Below, piece by piece: positions 27,691 to 35,714 of a stretch of DNA of 36,737 nt. The DNA comes from a virus: the IMG/VR virus record IMGVR_UViG_3300007640_000095, positions 1 through 36,737 of that record. The stretch is one strand, 5' to 3'. The notes under the pieces were generated by a model, which was given only the letters and a program-made list of their open reading frames with translations, did no database searches and had not been told where the DNA came from. How positions within the stretch are numbered: the first letter of the stretch is position 1; each line of letters begins with the position of its first letter. The translations under genes and the position numbers were made by a program.

Positions 27691-28413
27691 GTGCCATTCG
27701 TGAGTCAAGCCCAAAGGCGTTTCATGTATGCGAAACACCCAAAGTTGGCTCGTGAATTTGAGGAAAAGACCCCAAAGGACAAAAAATTACCCATGAAAAA
27801 AGCATGGACTTTCCTCAAGGAATCACGCCAAACTGAGTTAGGTGAGTTCCATCCCGATTTCCCCAGTTCGTATGGGCCAATGACCGCAATTTCCTCCCAA
27901 CCTACTCAGCGTGCGTTAGATTCGTGGCGAAAACGAGGTGGTAGTTTTGACGAAAACAAGGCACAACCATATGAAGCATTTTTGCATGAGGGTATGCGGG
28001 GTAAGCCTGTATCAAATGATAGCCTTGAATGGGAAGATACAGGTTTGAATAGTAAATTGTTTGAAAATATTAATGTGAAACCATTTAATTTAGAAGGAAA
28101 AATAGGTCATTGGTTTGCCCCTGCTTCAAATTATTACGATTGGAAAGAGCGAATGAAAGAAATATATCCCGAAGGTAGTGACCAACTTAATGAGCATTAT
28201 GGCTTTAACAGTTCCGAAGGTCGTGCAGTAGGCATTCGTATGCCTTTGGATGCATCAATGGGTCAATTCCGTGATAGAGGTTATAATTTAGAAGGGGCGG
28301 AGGCATTCATTGAAGGTGACATTCCTCCCGAAAGATTAGTTATGCTATCAAATATAGATACCCATAGGAGGGGAAAACCGTGGCCGGATGGCTTAGGGAG
28401 GCGTGACAATTGA
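27691..28413 (+). CDS. SQAQRRF-type small-domain protein with possible ART-like C-terminal half
   Basis: 240 residues, GTG start shortly after TGAGGT. Residues 1-34 (PFVSQAQRRFMYAKHPKLA... TPKDKKLP) match a short motif common at the start of phage proteins ('fvSkAQqRkfya...e...aTPkgkkLP'). It is followed by KKAWTFLKES (36-45), the AWxxLK motif. The C-terminal half (about 105-225) has GKIGHWFAPASNYYDW and, near the end, GAEAFIEGDIPPERLVMLS; a 'GxxFxxxxxxA...' strand plus 'GDIPPExI' ending is reminiscent of ADP-ribosyltransferase-like folds, but I cannot place a full catalytic triad. Treat that as a lead only. It overlaps the next gene by 4 nt (TTGA). Confidence 0.55.
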   Translation: MPFVSQAQRRFMYAKHPKLAREFEEKTPKDKKLPMKKAWTFLKESRQTELGEFHPDFPSSYGPMTAISSQPTQRALDSWRKRGGSFDENKAQPYEAFLHEGMRGKPVSNDSLEWEDTGLNSKLFENINVKPFNLEGKIGHWFAPASNYYDWKERMKEIYPEGSDQLNEHYGFNSSEGRAVGIRMPLDASMGQFRDRGYNLEGAEAFIEGDIPPERLVMLSNIDTHRRGKPWPDGLGRRDN

Positions 28414-29822
28414 CGGTTCTTACAAATCCAACTGGTCGGTATAACACTGATGCTGATGAAATTATGTCACATGTTCGTAAGCCTGTGTTTGTGGATAATG
28501 CTATTCATCATGCTCGTATGAGCCTACAAAAATCACCAAAAGCAAAGGTGATTATAGAAAAGAAAAATACTCGTACATTACAAGTTATGCCCGAAAGGAA
28601 TTATCAAATCGTTGAAGGAGAATCTTATGTGCAATTGACGCATAACAATAAACCCGGCCATTCATCACTTTCAGCACCTTTCTTTGCTGATGAATTAATT
28701 TCCGACTCTAACAGCCCCATGCTCATTTACAACGCAGATGATTCATACCAACGCTTGTTGCCTAACAAGATTGAAGATGCAACATACGGTGTATTAGTTA
28801 ATCTTCGTAACATGAAAGGAAAATCGCTCAACGGCATTGGATTTACAGGCCGTCAAGTTAAACTCGGCCAACCAATAGATGTAGGATTGCGTACAACAGA
28901 TTTGGCTATACGATTAGGTGAATCAATTAACAGTGGTGCAACAAGTATCAATATTTCACGACCAAAGAATGTCACAAATTCATTAGCACGCAAACACAGT
29001 ATGCGATTCGTTGGTCAAGATTTCAACAACATGAATCTTATCACAGCCCTGCGCTTTTTAGGCCGTCATGATAGCCGTATGGTCTTACTTGACCGCTTTG
29101 GTAATCTATTGTATATACCAATTACATTTAGCGAATCAAGTTACTTTGTAGATAAGAACTTACGATTTGGTTCAAAGCAAGATAATCCAATTGAAAACAT
29201 ATCCAACCGTGTAACCATACAAGGACAACCATTAGCCCTTAACGATTTGGTGATTGTAACGGTTGATGATGTAGAAGGACAAGTTGAAGAAGTTCGTGAA
29301 GATGCTTCACCAATTATTGACAATACAGCCCGTACAACTAATGCGGCTCGTCGTGTTGCTCGTCAAGTGCTAAAGTCACGCTCACTTACAAAAGGCTCAA
29401 TCAGTAGTGCTGGTCATATGAATCTACTTTCATTACGACCCGGTATGACAGTGAACTACGGTGGTGAACAGAAAGTTGTTACAGAAGTTAAACACATGCC
29501 TATGAGAAACATGAGCGACCTTACCATGCTTAATTTAGATGCTGGTATTGAGGGTGTACTACAAGGGATTAACGAAGGTACAACTGTTAGTGCCAGCGAT
29601 AATAACCCTGCTACATATGTGCAAGTGGTAGAACAGAATTTGGCTTTGTTTGGTAAAGTTGAGTTACGAATTGTTTCAGTGGTAAAAGAAAGAGGGGTAT
29701 TTAATACAGCATACCTCATCGGTGGTGTGAAGGGAACGCACAATAGAGGGCTGATTGGGAAAAACGGCTTACCGATTGGTGCAAACAAATCAAAAGAAAG
29801 GAGGAACATATATGCCAGTTAG
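28410..29822 (+). CDS. Tail hub / baseplate hub-like protein
   Basis: 470 residues with a TTG start inside the TTGA overlap; GGGAGG about nine bases upstream supports it. The C-terminal half (about 260-385) has the layout of hub proteins of the gpD/gp44/gp27 type: NRVTIQGQPLALND, a helix with NAARRVARQVLKS, then SAGHMNLLSLRPGMTVNYGG, where 'lrPGmxv' closes a beta barrel. The N-terminal half includes another beta domain and a helix (NLITALRFLGRHDSRMVLLD). Hubs form the trimeric tip beneath the tube. Being after the giant protein and before the fibre genes is consistent. Family resemblance is by eye. Confidence 0.58.
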   Translation: MTVLTNPTGRYNTDADEIMSHVRKPVFVDNAIHHARMSLQKSPKAKVIIEKKNTRTLQVMPERNYQIVEGESYVQLTHNNKPGHSSLSAPFFADELISDSNSPMLIYNADDSYQRLLPNKIEDATYGVLVNLRNMKGKSLNGIGFTGRQVKLGQPIDVGLRTTDLAIRLGESINSGATSINISRPKNVTNSLARKHSMRFVGQDFNNMNLITALRFLGRHDSRMVLLDRFGNLLYIPITFSESSYFVDKNLRFGSKQDNPIENISNRVTIQGQPLALNDLVIVTVDDVEGQVEEVREDASPIIDNTARTTNAARRVARQVLKSRSLTKGSISSAGHMNLLSLRPGMTVNYGGEQKVVTEVKHMPMRNMSDLTMLNLDAGIEGVLQGINEGTTVSASDNNPATYVQVVEQNLALFGKVELRIVSVVKERGVFNTAYLIGGVKGTHNRGLIGKNGLPIGANKSKERRNIYAS

Positions 29823-30156
29823 TGACTATATGCGACGACTTTTACTTGATACCATTGCCAGTAATATTAACGAAGTCATCTTAGGTTTTGACGGTACACC
29901 AGCCACAACTGATGATGGTGCGGCAGGTCGCCCCGCCATCTCCCTCACCCCATCTGTAACAATTGTTGATGATACTTCACTTTTGGTTGAGGTAAAATTA
30001 CCATACGATACTTCTTTTGCTGATAAAATAAAAGAAGTGTACATTCAATTTCGTGACACTACAGAATATACACCTGTAGCACGATATACAATTTCTCCAA
30101 TTACTAAATCCAACTCTAATGAGTTGAAAATTCAAATCGCAATTGAGGTGGCATGA
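29812..30156 (+). CDS. Small tail/fibre-associated protein
   Basis: 114 residues. I chose ATG 29812 because AAAGGAGGAA sits just upstream; an in-frame start at 29755 would add 19 residues that only overlap the hub gene and lack an SD. The N-terminus is an amphipathic helix (SDYMRRLLLDTIASNINEVIL); the rest is beta (SLTPSVTIVDDTSLLVEVKL, KEVYIQFRDTTEYTPVARYTI). Small proteins of this form often precede tail fibre genes as attachment or assembly proteins. It overlaps the fibre gene by 4 nt (ATGA). Role inferred from position. Confidence 0.55.
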   Translation: MPVSDYMRRLLLDTIASNINEVILGFDGTPATTDDGAAGRPAISLTPSVTIVDDTSLLVEVKLPYDTSFADKIKEVYIQFRDTTEYTPVARYTISPITKSNSNELKIQIAIEVA

Positions 30157-32618
30157 TGACAGGAAATCCATTATCGGGGCATACAGCCGCTAACCAAGCA
30201 TCAATGGCAGGTAGCGGAGTATTTACAGACAGTTTAGAAGATGGTGAACATATCACCAGCCCCACCCTTACGAACATGCTTGAGGGTGTTCATGGTAACG
30301 GTATCATCCTTGAAGAAGATACAGCCTCATCAGCCAGTAATCGTAACACTCCCGAAGATTTACCCGGTGTGTGTGAGCAAGATACTATTGGAAGTAAAAT
30401 AAGAATAACTGGCGGTAGTGTACTAATTGATGGAGTTGTTTATGAATTTGCAGGTGGGCCGGGTAGTTCAATTTTTGTTGAATTTAAATCAGCAAGTCCA
30501 CATGTACGCAGTACACCTACAGCACCATATTTGAGTACAGGCGAAGAAGCACTTATTGTAGTATATGCATCTACAGATACTACGAATGATTGTATTACAT
30601 GGGAAATTGGTACACCAGTTACTACTGCATCTAATACATACCCCACGACTCCATCAGCGTTTCTTAGTGACCCAAAAAGTGGATTAGGTGTAAAACAAAG
30701 TGTTGTACTTGCGGTCATTCGTGTTGAATATGACGCTACAGATACTAACGATATGAAAATGAATATTATTGAAAGTAATGATAAGCGAGTATTTGTACGA
30801 CCTAATCCAATTTATTTCACCCCTGTTACAACAGGTATAGTAGGTAATAAAACAGCAGTTGATTCTCATACCGCACTTGATTCTCTACATAGTGAAACAG
30901 GTGATTTAGCAGGTAGCCGTCTTGGTGCGCTTTGGCAATCATACAATGCTGATGGTGATGCAAATTTATATTACTCAGTAAATGATTCTACTGATACACG
31001 ACATACGCATCTTCTCGGCCCAACTCATATTGATGTATCATCACCCTCATCAAACCAAACATTTACTTTTGGGAGTAATCAAATTTTTGTTCTCACCCCA
31101 TCTACCACGATTAACCTCAATCCAAGTGGTACATTCCCACCCGGTTATACTGTGTTTGTAAGTGTACCAAGTGGTAGCACTGTGACTTTTGACAGTACAG
31201 GACTTAACTCCAATGTCGTAGCAACAGAAGCAACAATGTTCACCTATGATGGTAGTGCATGGAAGAAAATAATGGTAAGCGGAACAGTAAGCCCTGCTTC
31301 ATCGGGTGTAAGTGGTCTTGTTCAATTGTCCGATGGTGCTGGTGGATTCACAAGCGATGCTAACTTATCATGGCAAGCAAGCCCTGCTGAATTGACTGTT
31401 GATGGAAAATTAACTGTTACAGGACTCATTGACCCTACGGGGCTTGAACTCGCTCCACAAGGGGCAAATCCCGGCGGTGTGGCCGCTAATACGCTATGGC
31501 TTGACAGTGGTGCATCAAACCGCCCGAAGATTGGCTCTAACGCCGTTATGCGTGCAAGCGACAACATCAGTGAACTCACTAACGATGCAGGTTTTACTGA
31601 TGCCGCCGCCGCCGCATCAGCCGCCCCTGTGCAAAGTGTGAACACTCTAACGGGTGCTGTGGTATTAGATGCAGATGATTTGGCTGATGGTTCAACTAAT
31701 GTGATGATGACAGCATCCGAAAGAAGTAAATTAACAGGTATTGCAACAGGTGCAACTGCTTACGCTGATGCAGATGCAATTGCCGCCGTTGAAGGTGAAT
31801 CAACACTTGACCTTACAGGTGCGGTCACGGTAGTAGGTGACTTAGCCGTTGATACTGATACGCTTTTTGTTGATGTATCAACTGACAAAGTGGGTATAAA
31901 TACAGGTTCGCCTGATACTGAGTTGCATCTTTATGGCCCATCCAATCCCGAAATTCGGGTTCAAGAAACAGGTCAAAACGGCTACACTTCTCTTATTGGA
32001 TATTCAGATAATTACGGGGCATTAAAGGTTGCTGATTTAACAACTGATGAATCCACCATTTTAGATTTAGATGCCGTTTCAACAGGAGTAGGAAATCAAA
32101 CAATTAGAATGTTTAGGACTTCTAATGCAAGTGCAACAAATACGCAATTTCAAATTCTTATACCCGGCTCACCAACTACTGCTTTTCGTCTTTATGCTGA
32201 TGTAGGTAATGTAAAAATGATTCATTATGGTGCGGCCACTTTTAATGAAAATGGTGATGCTGTTGATTTTAGGGTTGAAAGTGATACCGATGCAAACCTT
32301 ATTTTTGGTGATGGAACTGCTAATAAAGTAGGTATTGGTACAAACACCCCTGCTCAAAAATTAGATGTGAACGGAACTATCCGACAAACAGTGACGAGTA
32401 ATGTTCTCGTCGCTGATGCAAACGGTGACATTGTTGCCGCAAGTAATTTGAGTGACCAAGCATACTCAACAACAGACACAACAGATGCGGCGGCAGATGT
32501 TTATGCCGCTAATCCGCTTCATTGGGCTGGAATACCACCAGCGACAGTAGCGGAGGCATTAGATAGAATAGCGGCTTGGGCAAATAATCCTGCTTACACA
32601 CCCGGCCCAATCCCGTGA
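30153..32618 (+). CDS. Tail fibre / receptor-binding protein
   Basis: 821 residues, ATG at 30153 or the adjacent ATG at 30156. The central and C-terminal parts contain phrases typical of tail fibres: PVQSVNTLTGAVVLDADDLAD, MMTASERSKLTGIATGATAY, two 'KVGIxTxxPxxxLxxxG' units (about 577 and 724: KVGINTGSPDTELHLYG and KVGIGTNTPAQKLDVNG), and an end with TVAEALDRIAAW. A five-alanine stretch before residue ~495, coded by a GCC run at 31602-31615, looks like a hinge. The N-terminal part (about 1-60: NPLSGHTAANQASMAGSG) probably attaches to the baseplate. Likely a homotrimer contacting the host. Last gene of the plus-strand operon. Confidence 0.78.
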   Translation: MMTGNPLSGHTAANQASMAGSGVFTDSLEDGEHITSPTLTNMLEGVHGNGIILEEDTASSASNRNTPEDLPGVCEQDTIGSKIRITGGSVLIDGVVYEFAGGPGSSIFVEFKSASPHVRSTPTAPYLSTGEEALIVVYASTDTTNDCITWEIGTPVTTASNTYPTTPSAFLSDPKSGLGVKQSVVLAVIRVEYDATDTNDMKMNIIESNDKRVFVRPNPIYFTPVTTGIVGNKTAVDSHTALDSLHSETGDLAGSRLGALWQSYNADGDANLYYSVNDSTDTRHTHLLGPTHIDVSSPSSNQTFTFGSNQIFVLTPSTTINLNPSGTFPPGYTVFVSVPSGSTVTFDSTGLNSNVVATEATMFTYDGSAWKKIMVSGTVSPASSGVSGLVQLSDGAGGFTSDANLSWQASPAELTVDGKLTVTGLIDPTGLELAPQGANPGGVAANTLWLDSGASNRPKIGSNAVMRASDNISELTNDAGFTDAAAAASAAPVQSVNTLTGAVVLDADDLADGSTNVMMTASERSKLTGIATGATAYADADAIAAVEGESTLDLTGAVTVVGDLAVDTDTLFVDVSTDKVGINTGSPDTELHLYGPSNPEIRVQETGQNGYTSLIGYSDNYGALKVADLTTDESTILDLDAVSTGVGNQTIRMFRTSNASATNTQFQILIPGSPTTAFRLYADVGNVKMIHYGAATFNENGDAVDFRVESDTDANLIFGDGTANKVGIGTNTPAQKLDVNGTIRQTVTSNVLVADANGDIVAASNLSDQAYSTTDTTDAAADVYAANPLHWAGIPPATVAEALDRIAAWANNPAYTPGPIP

Positions 32619-32622
32619 TGTA

Positions 32623-33240
32623 TCACTCTTCTTCGTATTCTTCGGGCTGGTAGATAAGTGGTTTAGCCAACTTAAGTTCTTGCCCATCAATAACAAATTG
32701 AGTATCAATATAACGCAACAAAGTATGAATACTCCACATAAACCATTCCATTGAATGGTCATTTCTAAATACCCGATTATGATGATAAGTCATATATTCT
32801 CGGATAGAGAAAAAAGTATCTTCTAATTCTTGTGAATTAAGCGCACTTGCCATAAATGAAATCTTTTTGAATGCGTTTTCCATGTCCACCATATCTTCAT
32901 CGTTTTCGGATATAGGTTCTGTATAGTATTCTTCGTGCTGGCGGATAATCTCACGAGCGTAACTAAGTCCACTATAAACAAGATAATTGCAATCAAATTG
33001 GACATGCTGTAGGTAGCGAGAAAGGGCTGAAAGAAAATCAATTTCTACATCGGTAAATCCTTCTTTTCCTGTTTGCGAGCCAGTTTCAAAGTGAGCGAGC
33101 CACTCTTCACCCTCTCCACTTTCTTGCTCAAACCCAGTATAGGGCATGTTCCTTGCTTTGTTTATTTCTTCTTGTATAATCGGCAAAAAAATCATTCTCG
33201 CCTCGCTCACTTCCTTTTTTCTCATGGCATCTCTCTCCAT
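32623..33240 (-). CDS. Orphan acidic helical protein
   Basis: 205 residues from ATG 33240; an in-frame ATG at 33225 after GGAGAGAG is a credible alternative giving 200 residues. The protein is helical, acidic and rich in Tyr, Phe and Glu (GFTDVEIDFLSALSRYLQHVQ; YLVYSGLSYAREIIRQHEEY split; SMEWFMWSIHTLLRYIDTQF) with one cysteine and no metal motif. It ends EEYEEE, like the neighbour at 33288. I do not recognise the family. It is the last gene of the minus-strand operon, after a 47-nt gap, and its stop is 4 nt from the fibre stop. The start region can fold into a hairpin. Confidence 0.6.
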   Translation of the reverse strand: MERDAMRKKEVSEARMIFLPIIQEEINKARNMPYTGFEQESGEGEEWLAHFETGSQTGKEGFTDVEIDFLSALSRYLQHVQFDCNYLVYSGLSYAREIIRQHEEYYTEPISENDEDMVDMENAFKKISFMASALNSQELEDTFFSIREYMTYHHNRVFRNDHSMEWFMWSIHTLLRYIDTQFVIDGQELKLAKPLIYQPEEYEEE

Positions 33241-33254
33241 ACCTTTCCGTATGG
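33237..33254 (-). promoter_or_regulatory. Hairpin over the start codon of the 205-residue gene
   Basis: On the minus strand CCATACGGAAAGGTATGG forms a perfect 6-bp stem with loop GGAAAG. The loop is the only SD-like sequence for the ATG at 33240, and that ATG lies in the 3' arm of the stem. It could regulate initiation or steer ribosomes to the downstream ATG at 33225. Confidence 0.5.
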
Positions 33255-33287
33255 CGTGTTATACTTAAGTGAACTGCCGAGTAAAAA
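33241..33287 (-). promoter_or_regulatory. Longest intergenic gap: possible T-run terminator and promoter
   Basis: This 47-nt gap on the minus strand starts just after the 70-residue gene with TTTTTACT, a short T-run that could weakly end transcription, then has the 8-nt palindrome ACTTAAGT (33263-33270) and TATAAC about 20 nt before the next start. These might be a TATA-like element with a short leader. The signals are weak. Confidence 0.25.
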
Positions 33288-33500
33288 TTACTCTTCTTCG
33301 TACATAGAAGGATGTTGGTAAATTGTTTTCAAACGATACGGTTTGAGTTTGCGTATAGATGGGTCAAGCCAAAAGAAACCGCATTGCCTACAGTGTAGTA
33401 AGTACACACGCTCGTTATCATAATCAACAAAACGGCCACTTACTCGTCGTGGTATTTCATTGCAACCACATACTTTGCATTTTTGTCTAAGTCTATCCAT
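33288..33500 (-). CDS. 70-residue zinc-ribbon protein
   Basis: The start is ATG 33500, overlapping the stop of the 30-residue gene (ATGGATAG); a longer version from TTG 33542 would only read through that gene in another frame. A zinc ribbon is clear: C8 and C11 (CKVC, with C13 next), then C37 and C40 (CRQC), separated by strands with basic residues (PRRVSGRF) and NERVYLLH. The C-terminus is basic (IRKLKPYRLK) then ends MYEEE. Such single-ribbon proteins in archaea and their viruses often bind DNA, RNA or the transcription machinery; I cannot tell which. Coupling to the microprotein upstream suggests a joint role. Confidence 0.62.
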   Translation of the reverse strand: MDRLRQKCKVCGCNEIPRRVSGRFVDYDNERVYLLHCRQCGFFWLDPSIRKLKPYRLKTIYQHPSMYEEE

Positions 33501-33585
33501 TAGTCGGTTTGTTCCAGCACGCCCCACAAAAATCACCATCAATTAAATAATCACATTCTTTTTTACAGATAGAACAAATCTGCAT
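33493..33585 (-). CDS. 30-residue zinc-ribbon microprotein
   Basis: ATG at 33585, stop TAG at 33493-33495. The translation begins MQICSICKKECDYLIDG and goes on with FCGACW, giving CxxC (C4, C7) and CxxC (C20, C23) 12 residues apart, a complete minimal zinc knuckle. The SD is AGGTGAT (33589-33595), which overlaps the TAG of the chaperonin gene, the same stop-in-SD design used elsewhere in the window. It overlaps the next gene by 8 nt. Correct cysteine pairs, SD and coupling together argue that this very short frame is real. Confidence 0.62.
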   Translation of the reverse strand: MQICSICKKECDYLIDGDFCGACWNKPTNG

Positions 33586-33593
33586 TAAATCAC

Positions 33594-35096
33594 CTATTGT
33601 ACTGGTCGTCGTGCTACAATGTCATCAATGCGTAAAATGGCATTGGTGACTTCACCAGCACTAAGTACGGCTTGACGCACTAACTCAACAGGCTCAATGA
33701 CACCATCAGCCAGCAAGTCCTTGACACCACCATCGGTTACATTTGGGCCAACTGTAAGATTACCATGAAGAATCTCGTGTCGCATAGCAAGGATAGTATC
33801 AAGTGGGTCATGTCCTGCATTTTCAGCAATAGTTGCGGGTACAATTTCCAATGCATCTGCAAACGCCTCAATTGCCATCTGCGCTCTACCGCCTATTTGA
33901 GCGGCGTGCTGGCGCAAGTGCGAGGCCATTCGCACATAAGCATTCCCTCCACCTACAACATATTGGTTGGTTTGCATGACAAGTGATACAACACCAAGTG
34001 CATCATCAAACCCACGCTCAACTTCTTCAAGCGTATGAGATGTAGCACCACGCAACACCAATGTTGCTTCATTGCTTTCATTCTCACTACTAACAAACAA
34101 ATACCAAACATCATTCTTTCTTTCACGAGTAATTAAAACTTGGCTGGCCGATTCAATTTCTTCGGGATATTGAACAATTGGAATGTTAGCCATACGGCTC
34201 ATGGCACGAAGTGATGATTCGGGTACACGACGAACAACCATAATGTTACTCTTCTTGAGATGCGAACAAACAATATCACTCACTCCATCCCGTACAAATA
34301 CAACACCACCGTTAGGCATCGCCGCTACGACATGTTTTGCACTCGTAATCAAATCAGCCTTGCTTGCACCTTTGTATGTTTGATATGAATTAACATCTAA
34401 TTGAACTTGAATATTATCCTCACTCTTTTCAGTTTCAAGACCCGAATTAATGAGAAGCATGTTTGTGTATGTATCATCACCTTCAAGCACATAGTCCTTG
34501 TTCACAATCACACCATTGTATAGGTATGAATCTTCAAGTGAACCGCCGGGAAATGATACTACCTTAACACTCTCAGCATCGCCAGCCTTCTCAACGGCTG
34601 ATACACATAATTCTGCAACTGCATCAAGCGCACTCTCAAGTGTCTTTCCTGTAATAGCCGTCTTTGCGACTTTAATCAAAGACTCTCGTTCATCACTGCT
34701 TTGTGCAATATCCGATACAAGATACTTAACAGCCATCTGTGCGGCTTCATGATAACCACGACAAATGACATTGGGGTGCAATCCCTTTTCAAACAACATT
34801 TCACTGTTGCCAAGTAATTGACCAGCCAACACGACTGTACTTGTTGTACCGTCATAACACAACGATTCTTGAGTACGAGCAACTTCTGCAATCATCTTAC
34901 CGCCGGGATGTGATACATCTAATTCACGAAGAATTGTAGCACCATCGTTTGTAACAATAACATTGCCACCACCATCTACCATCATCTTATCCATACCCAT
35001 TGGGCCAAGCGTCGTCTTGACTGTTTCAGCAACCGTCTTTGCCGCCCTAATGTTATGTATTTGCGCCTTACCATTTACTCCTTCTTTTTCTGCCAT
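33594..35096 (-). CDS. Group II chaperonin (thermosome) subunit
   Basis: 500 residues from ATG 35096, which has GGTGA five bases upstream; an ATG at 35108 would add four residues without an SD. Motifs are unmistakable: [10 protein letters not shown] (30-39), NDGATIL (50-56), DGTT (82-85), a later DDALGVV and [17 protein letters not shown], and [26 protein letters not shown] near the end. The apical segment with the helical lid is present. It forms an ATP-driven double-ring cage that folds proteins in the cytosol. It is about 40 residues shorter than cellular thermosomes. The usual Gly before DGTT is Tyr81. A viral copy may fold the large virion proteins coded opposite; that is inference. It overlaps nothing upstream except through the SD. 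Confidence 0.95.
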   Translation of the reverse strand: MAEKEGVNGKAQIHNIRAAKTVAETVKTTLGPMGMDKMMVDGGGNVIVTNDGATILRELDVSHPGGKMIAEVARTQESLCYDGTTSTVVLAGQLLGNSEMLFEKGLHPNVICRGYHEAAQMAVKYLVSDIAQSSDERESLIKVAKTAITGKTLESALDAVAELCVSAVEKAGDAESVKVVSFPGGSLEDSYLYNGVIVNKDYVLEGDDTYTNMLLINSGLETEKSEDNIQVQLDVNSYQTYKGASKADLITSAKHVVAAMPNGGVVFVRDGVSDIVCSHLKKSNIMVVRRVPESSLRAMSRMANIPIVQYPEEIESASQVLITRERKNDVWYLFVSSENESNEATLVLRGATSHTLEEVERGFDDALGVVSLVMQTNQYVVGGGNAYVRMASHLRQHAAQIGGRAQMAIEAFADALEIVPATIAENAGHDPLDTILAMRHEILHGNLTVGPNVTDGGVKDLLADGVIEPVELVRQAVLSAGEVTNAILRIDDIVARRPVQ

Positions 35097-35101
35097 ATGT
35101 T

Positions 35102-35704
35102 TCACCATTCAACTTTTATTTCCATTATTTCGCCAGTTTCAAGGCTACGAGAATTGACATACCCATTACTTTTACCAAATTGATATAAGTCATATGTCAA
35201 TTTTGCATCGTCTAAACAATACTTCGCAACCTCATCATACTTACCTGCTCTCCAAGCAATAGGGGCATCGGCACTATTCATTAATTTGTTGCTATCAAAA
35301 GTATGTTTGACAAGCATTCCGAGTGAAGTGTCCACTCGGCCAATCGGTAGTGCCGCACTACTCACTAAGTTCCGTGTATCAATAATGGAATCGGATTTCA
35401 TTAAATCGTTGGCTGTCCAACAATCAAGTGCATCACGCAATACAGGTAGGTCAAATGCCTTAATGTTATGACCAATGATTTGACCGCCCTTTTCAACATG
35501 TTCTGCTAAGTCATCACCTAATGTACGAGGGTGTAATGCTTTGATTGTATTATCTATACTAAGTGATTCATTACAATACACTGTACCGTTATCCCCATCC
35601 CATGTTGCCACAACTGTAGGCTCAAACATATGGGTATTTTTCCAACCACCTATTTCATGAGAAAAATTTCCTGTTTCAATATCTAAAGATAAATAATCGC
35701 TCAC
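35102..35704 (-). CDS. DEDDy-type 3'-5' exonuclease (DnaQ/PolB-exo fold)
   Basis: 200 residues, GTG start with AGGTGAT five bases upstream. All three exonuclease motifs are visible: Exo I D8-I-E10, Exo [14 protein letters not shown] with N80 and D85, and Exo III Y162-C-L-D-D166 (YxxxD, the DEDDy type). It is a single domain, without a polymerase palm or other part. It probably acts as a stand-alone proofreading or processing exonuclease with two metal ions, or in recombination. It sits directly between a helicase-like gene and the chaperonin gene, in one operon, which suggests a replication role. Confidence 0.82.
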   Translation of the reverse strand: MSDYLSLDIETGNFSHEIGGWKNTHMFEPTVVATWDGDNGTVYCNESLSIDNTIKALHPRTLGDDLAEHVEKGGQIIGHNIKAFDLPVLRDALDCWTANDLMKSDSIIDTRNLVSSAALPIGRVDTSLGMLVKHTFDSNKLMNSADAPIAWRAGKYDEVAKYCLDDAKLTYDLYQFGKSNGYVNSRSLETGEIMEIKVEW

Positions 35705-35714
35705 TGTGTATCAC

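Noticed and set aside
29755-29811. Upstream start extension of the small fibre-associated protein
   Set aside because: The extra 19 residues lie inside the hub gene and lack an SD, while AAAGGAGGAA is placed correctly before ATG 29812.
31602-31616. GCC repeat as a regulatory microsatellite
   Set aside because: It is in frame and codes a run of alanines at a fibre hinge, which explains it.
33241-33287. Firm promoter or terminator call in the longest gap
   Set aside because: A T5 run, ACTTAAGT and TATAAC are suggestive, but too short and A/T-rich to claim more than low confidence.
33501-33542. Longer 84-residue version of the zinc-ribbon protein starting at TTG
   Set aside because: The region is coded in another frame by the 30-residue zinc-ribbon gene, and ATG 33500 is directly coupled to that gene's stop.
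35097-35108. Four-residue longer chaperonin start (ATG 35108)
   Set aside because: No SD precedes it; GGTGA is spaced for ATG 35096.
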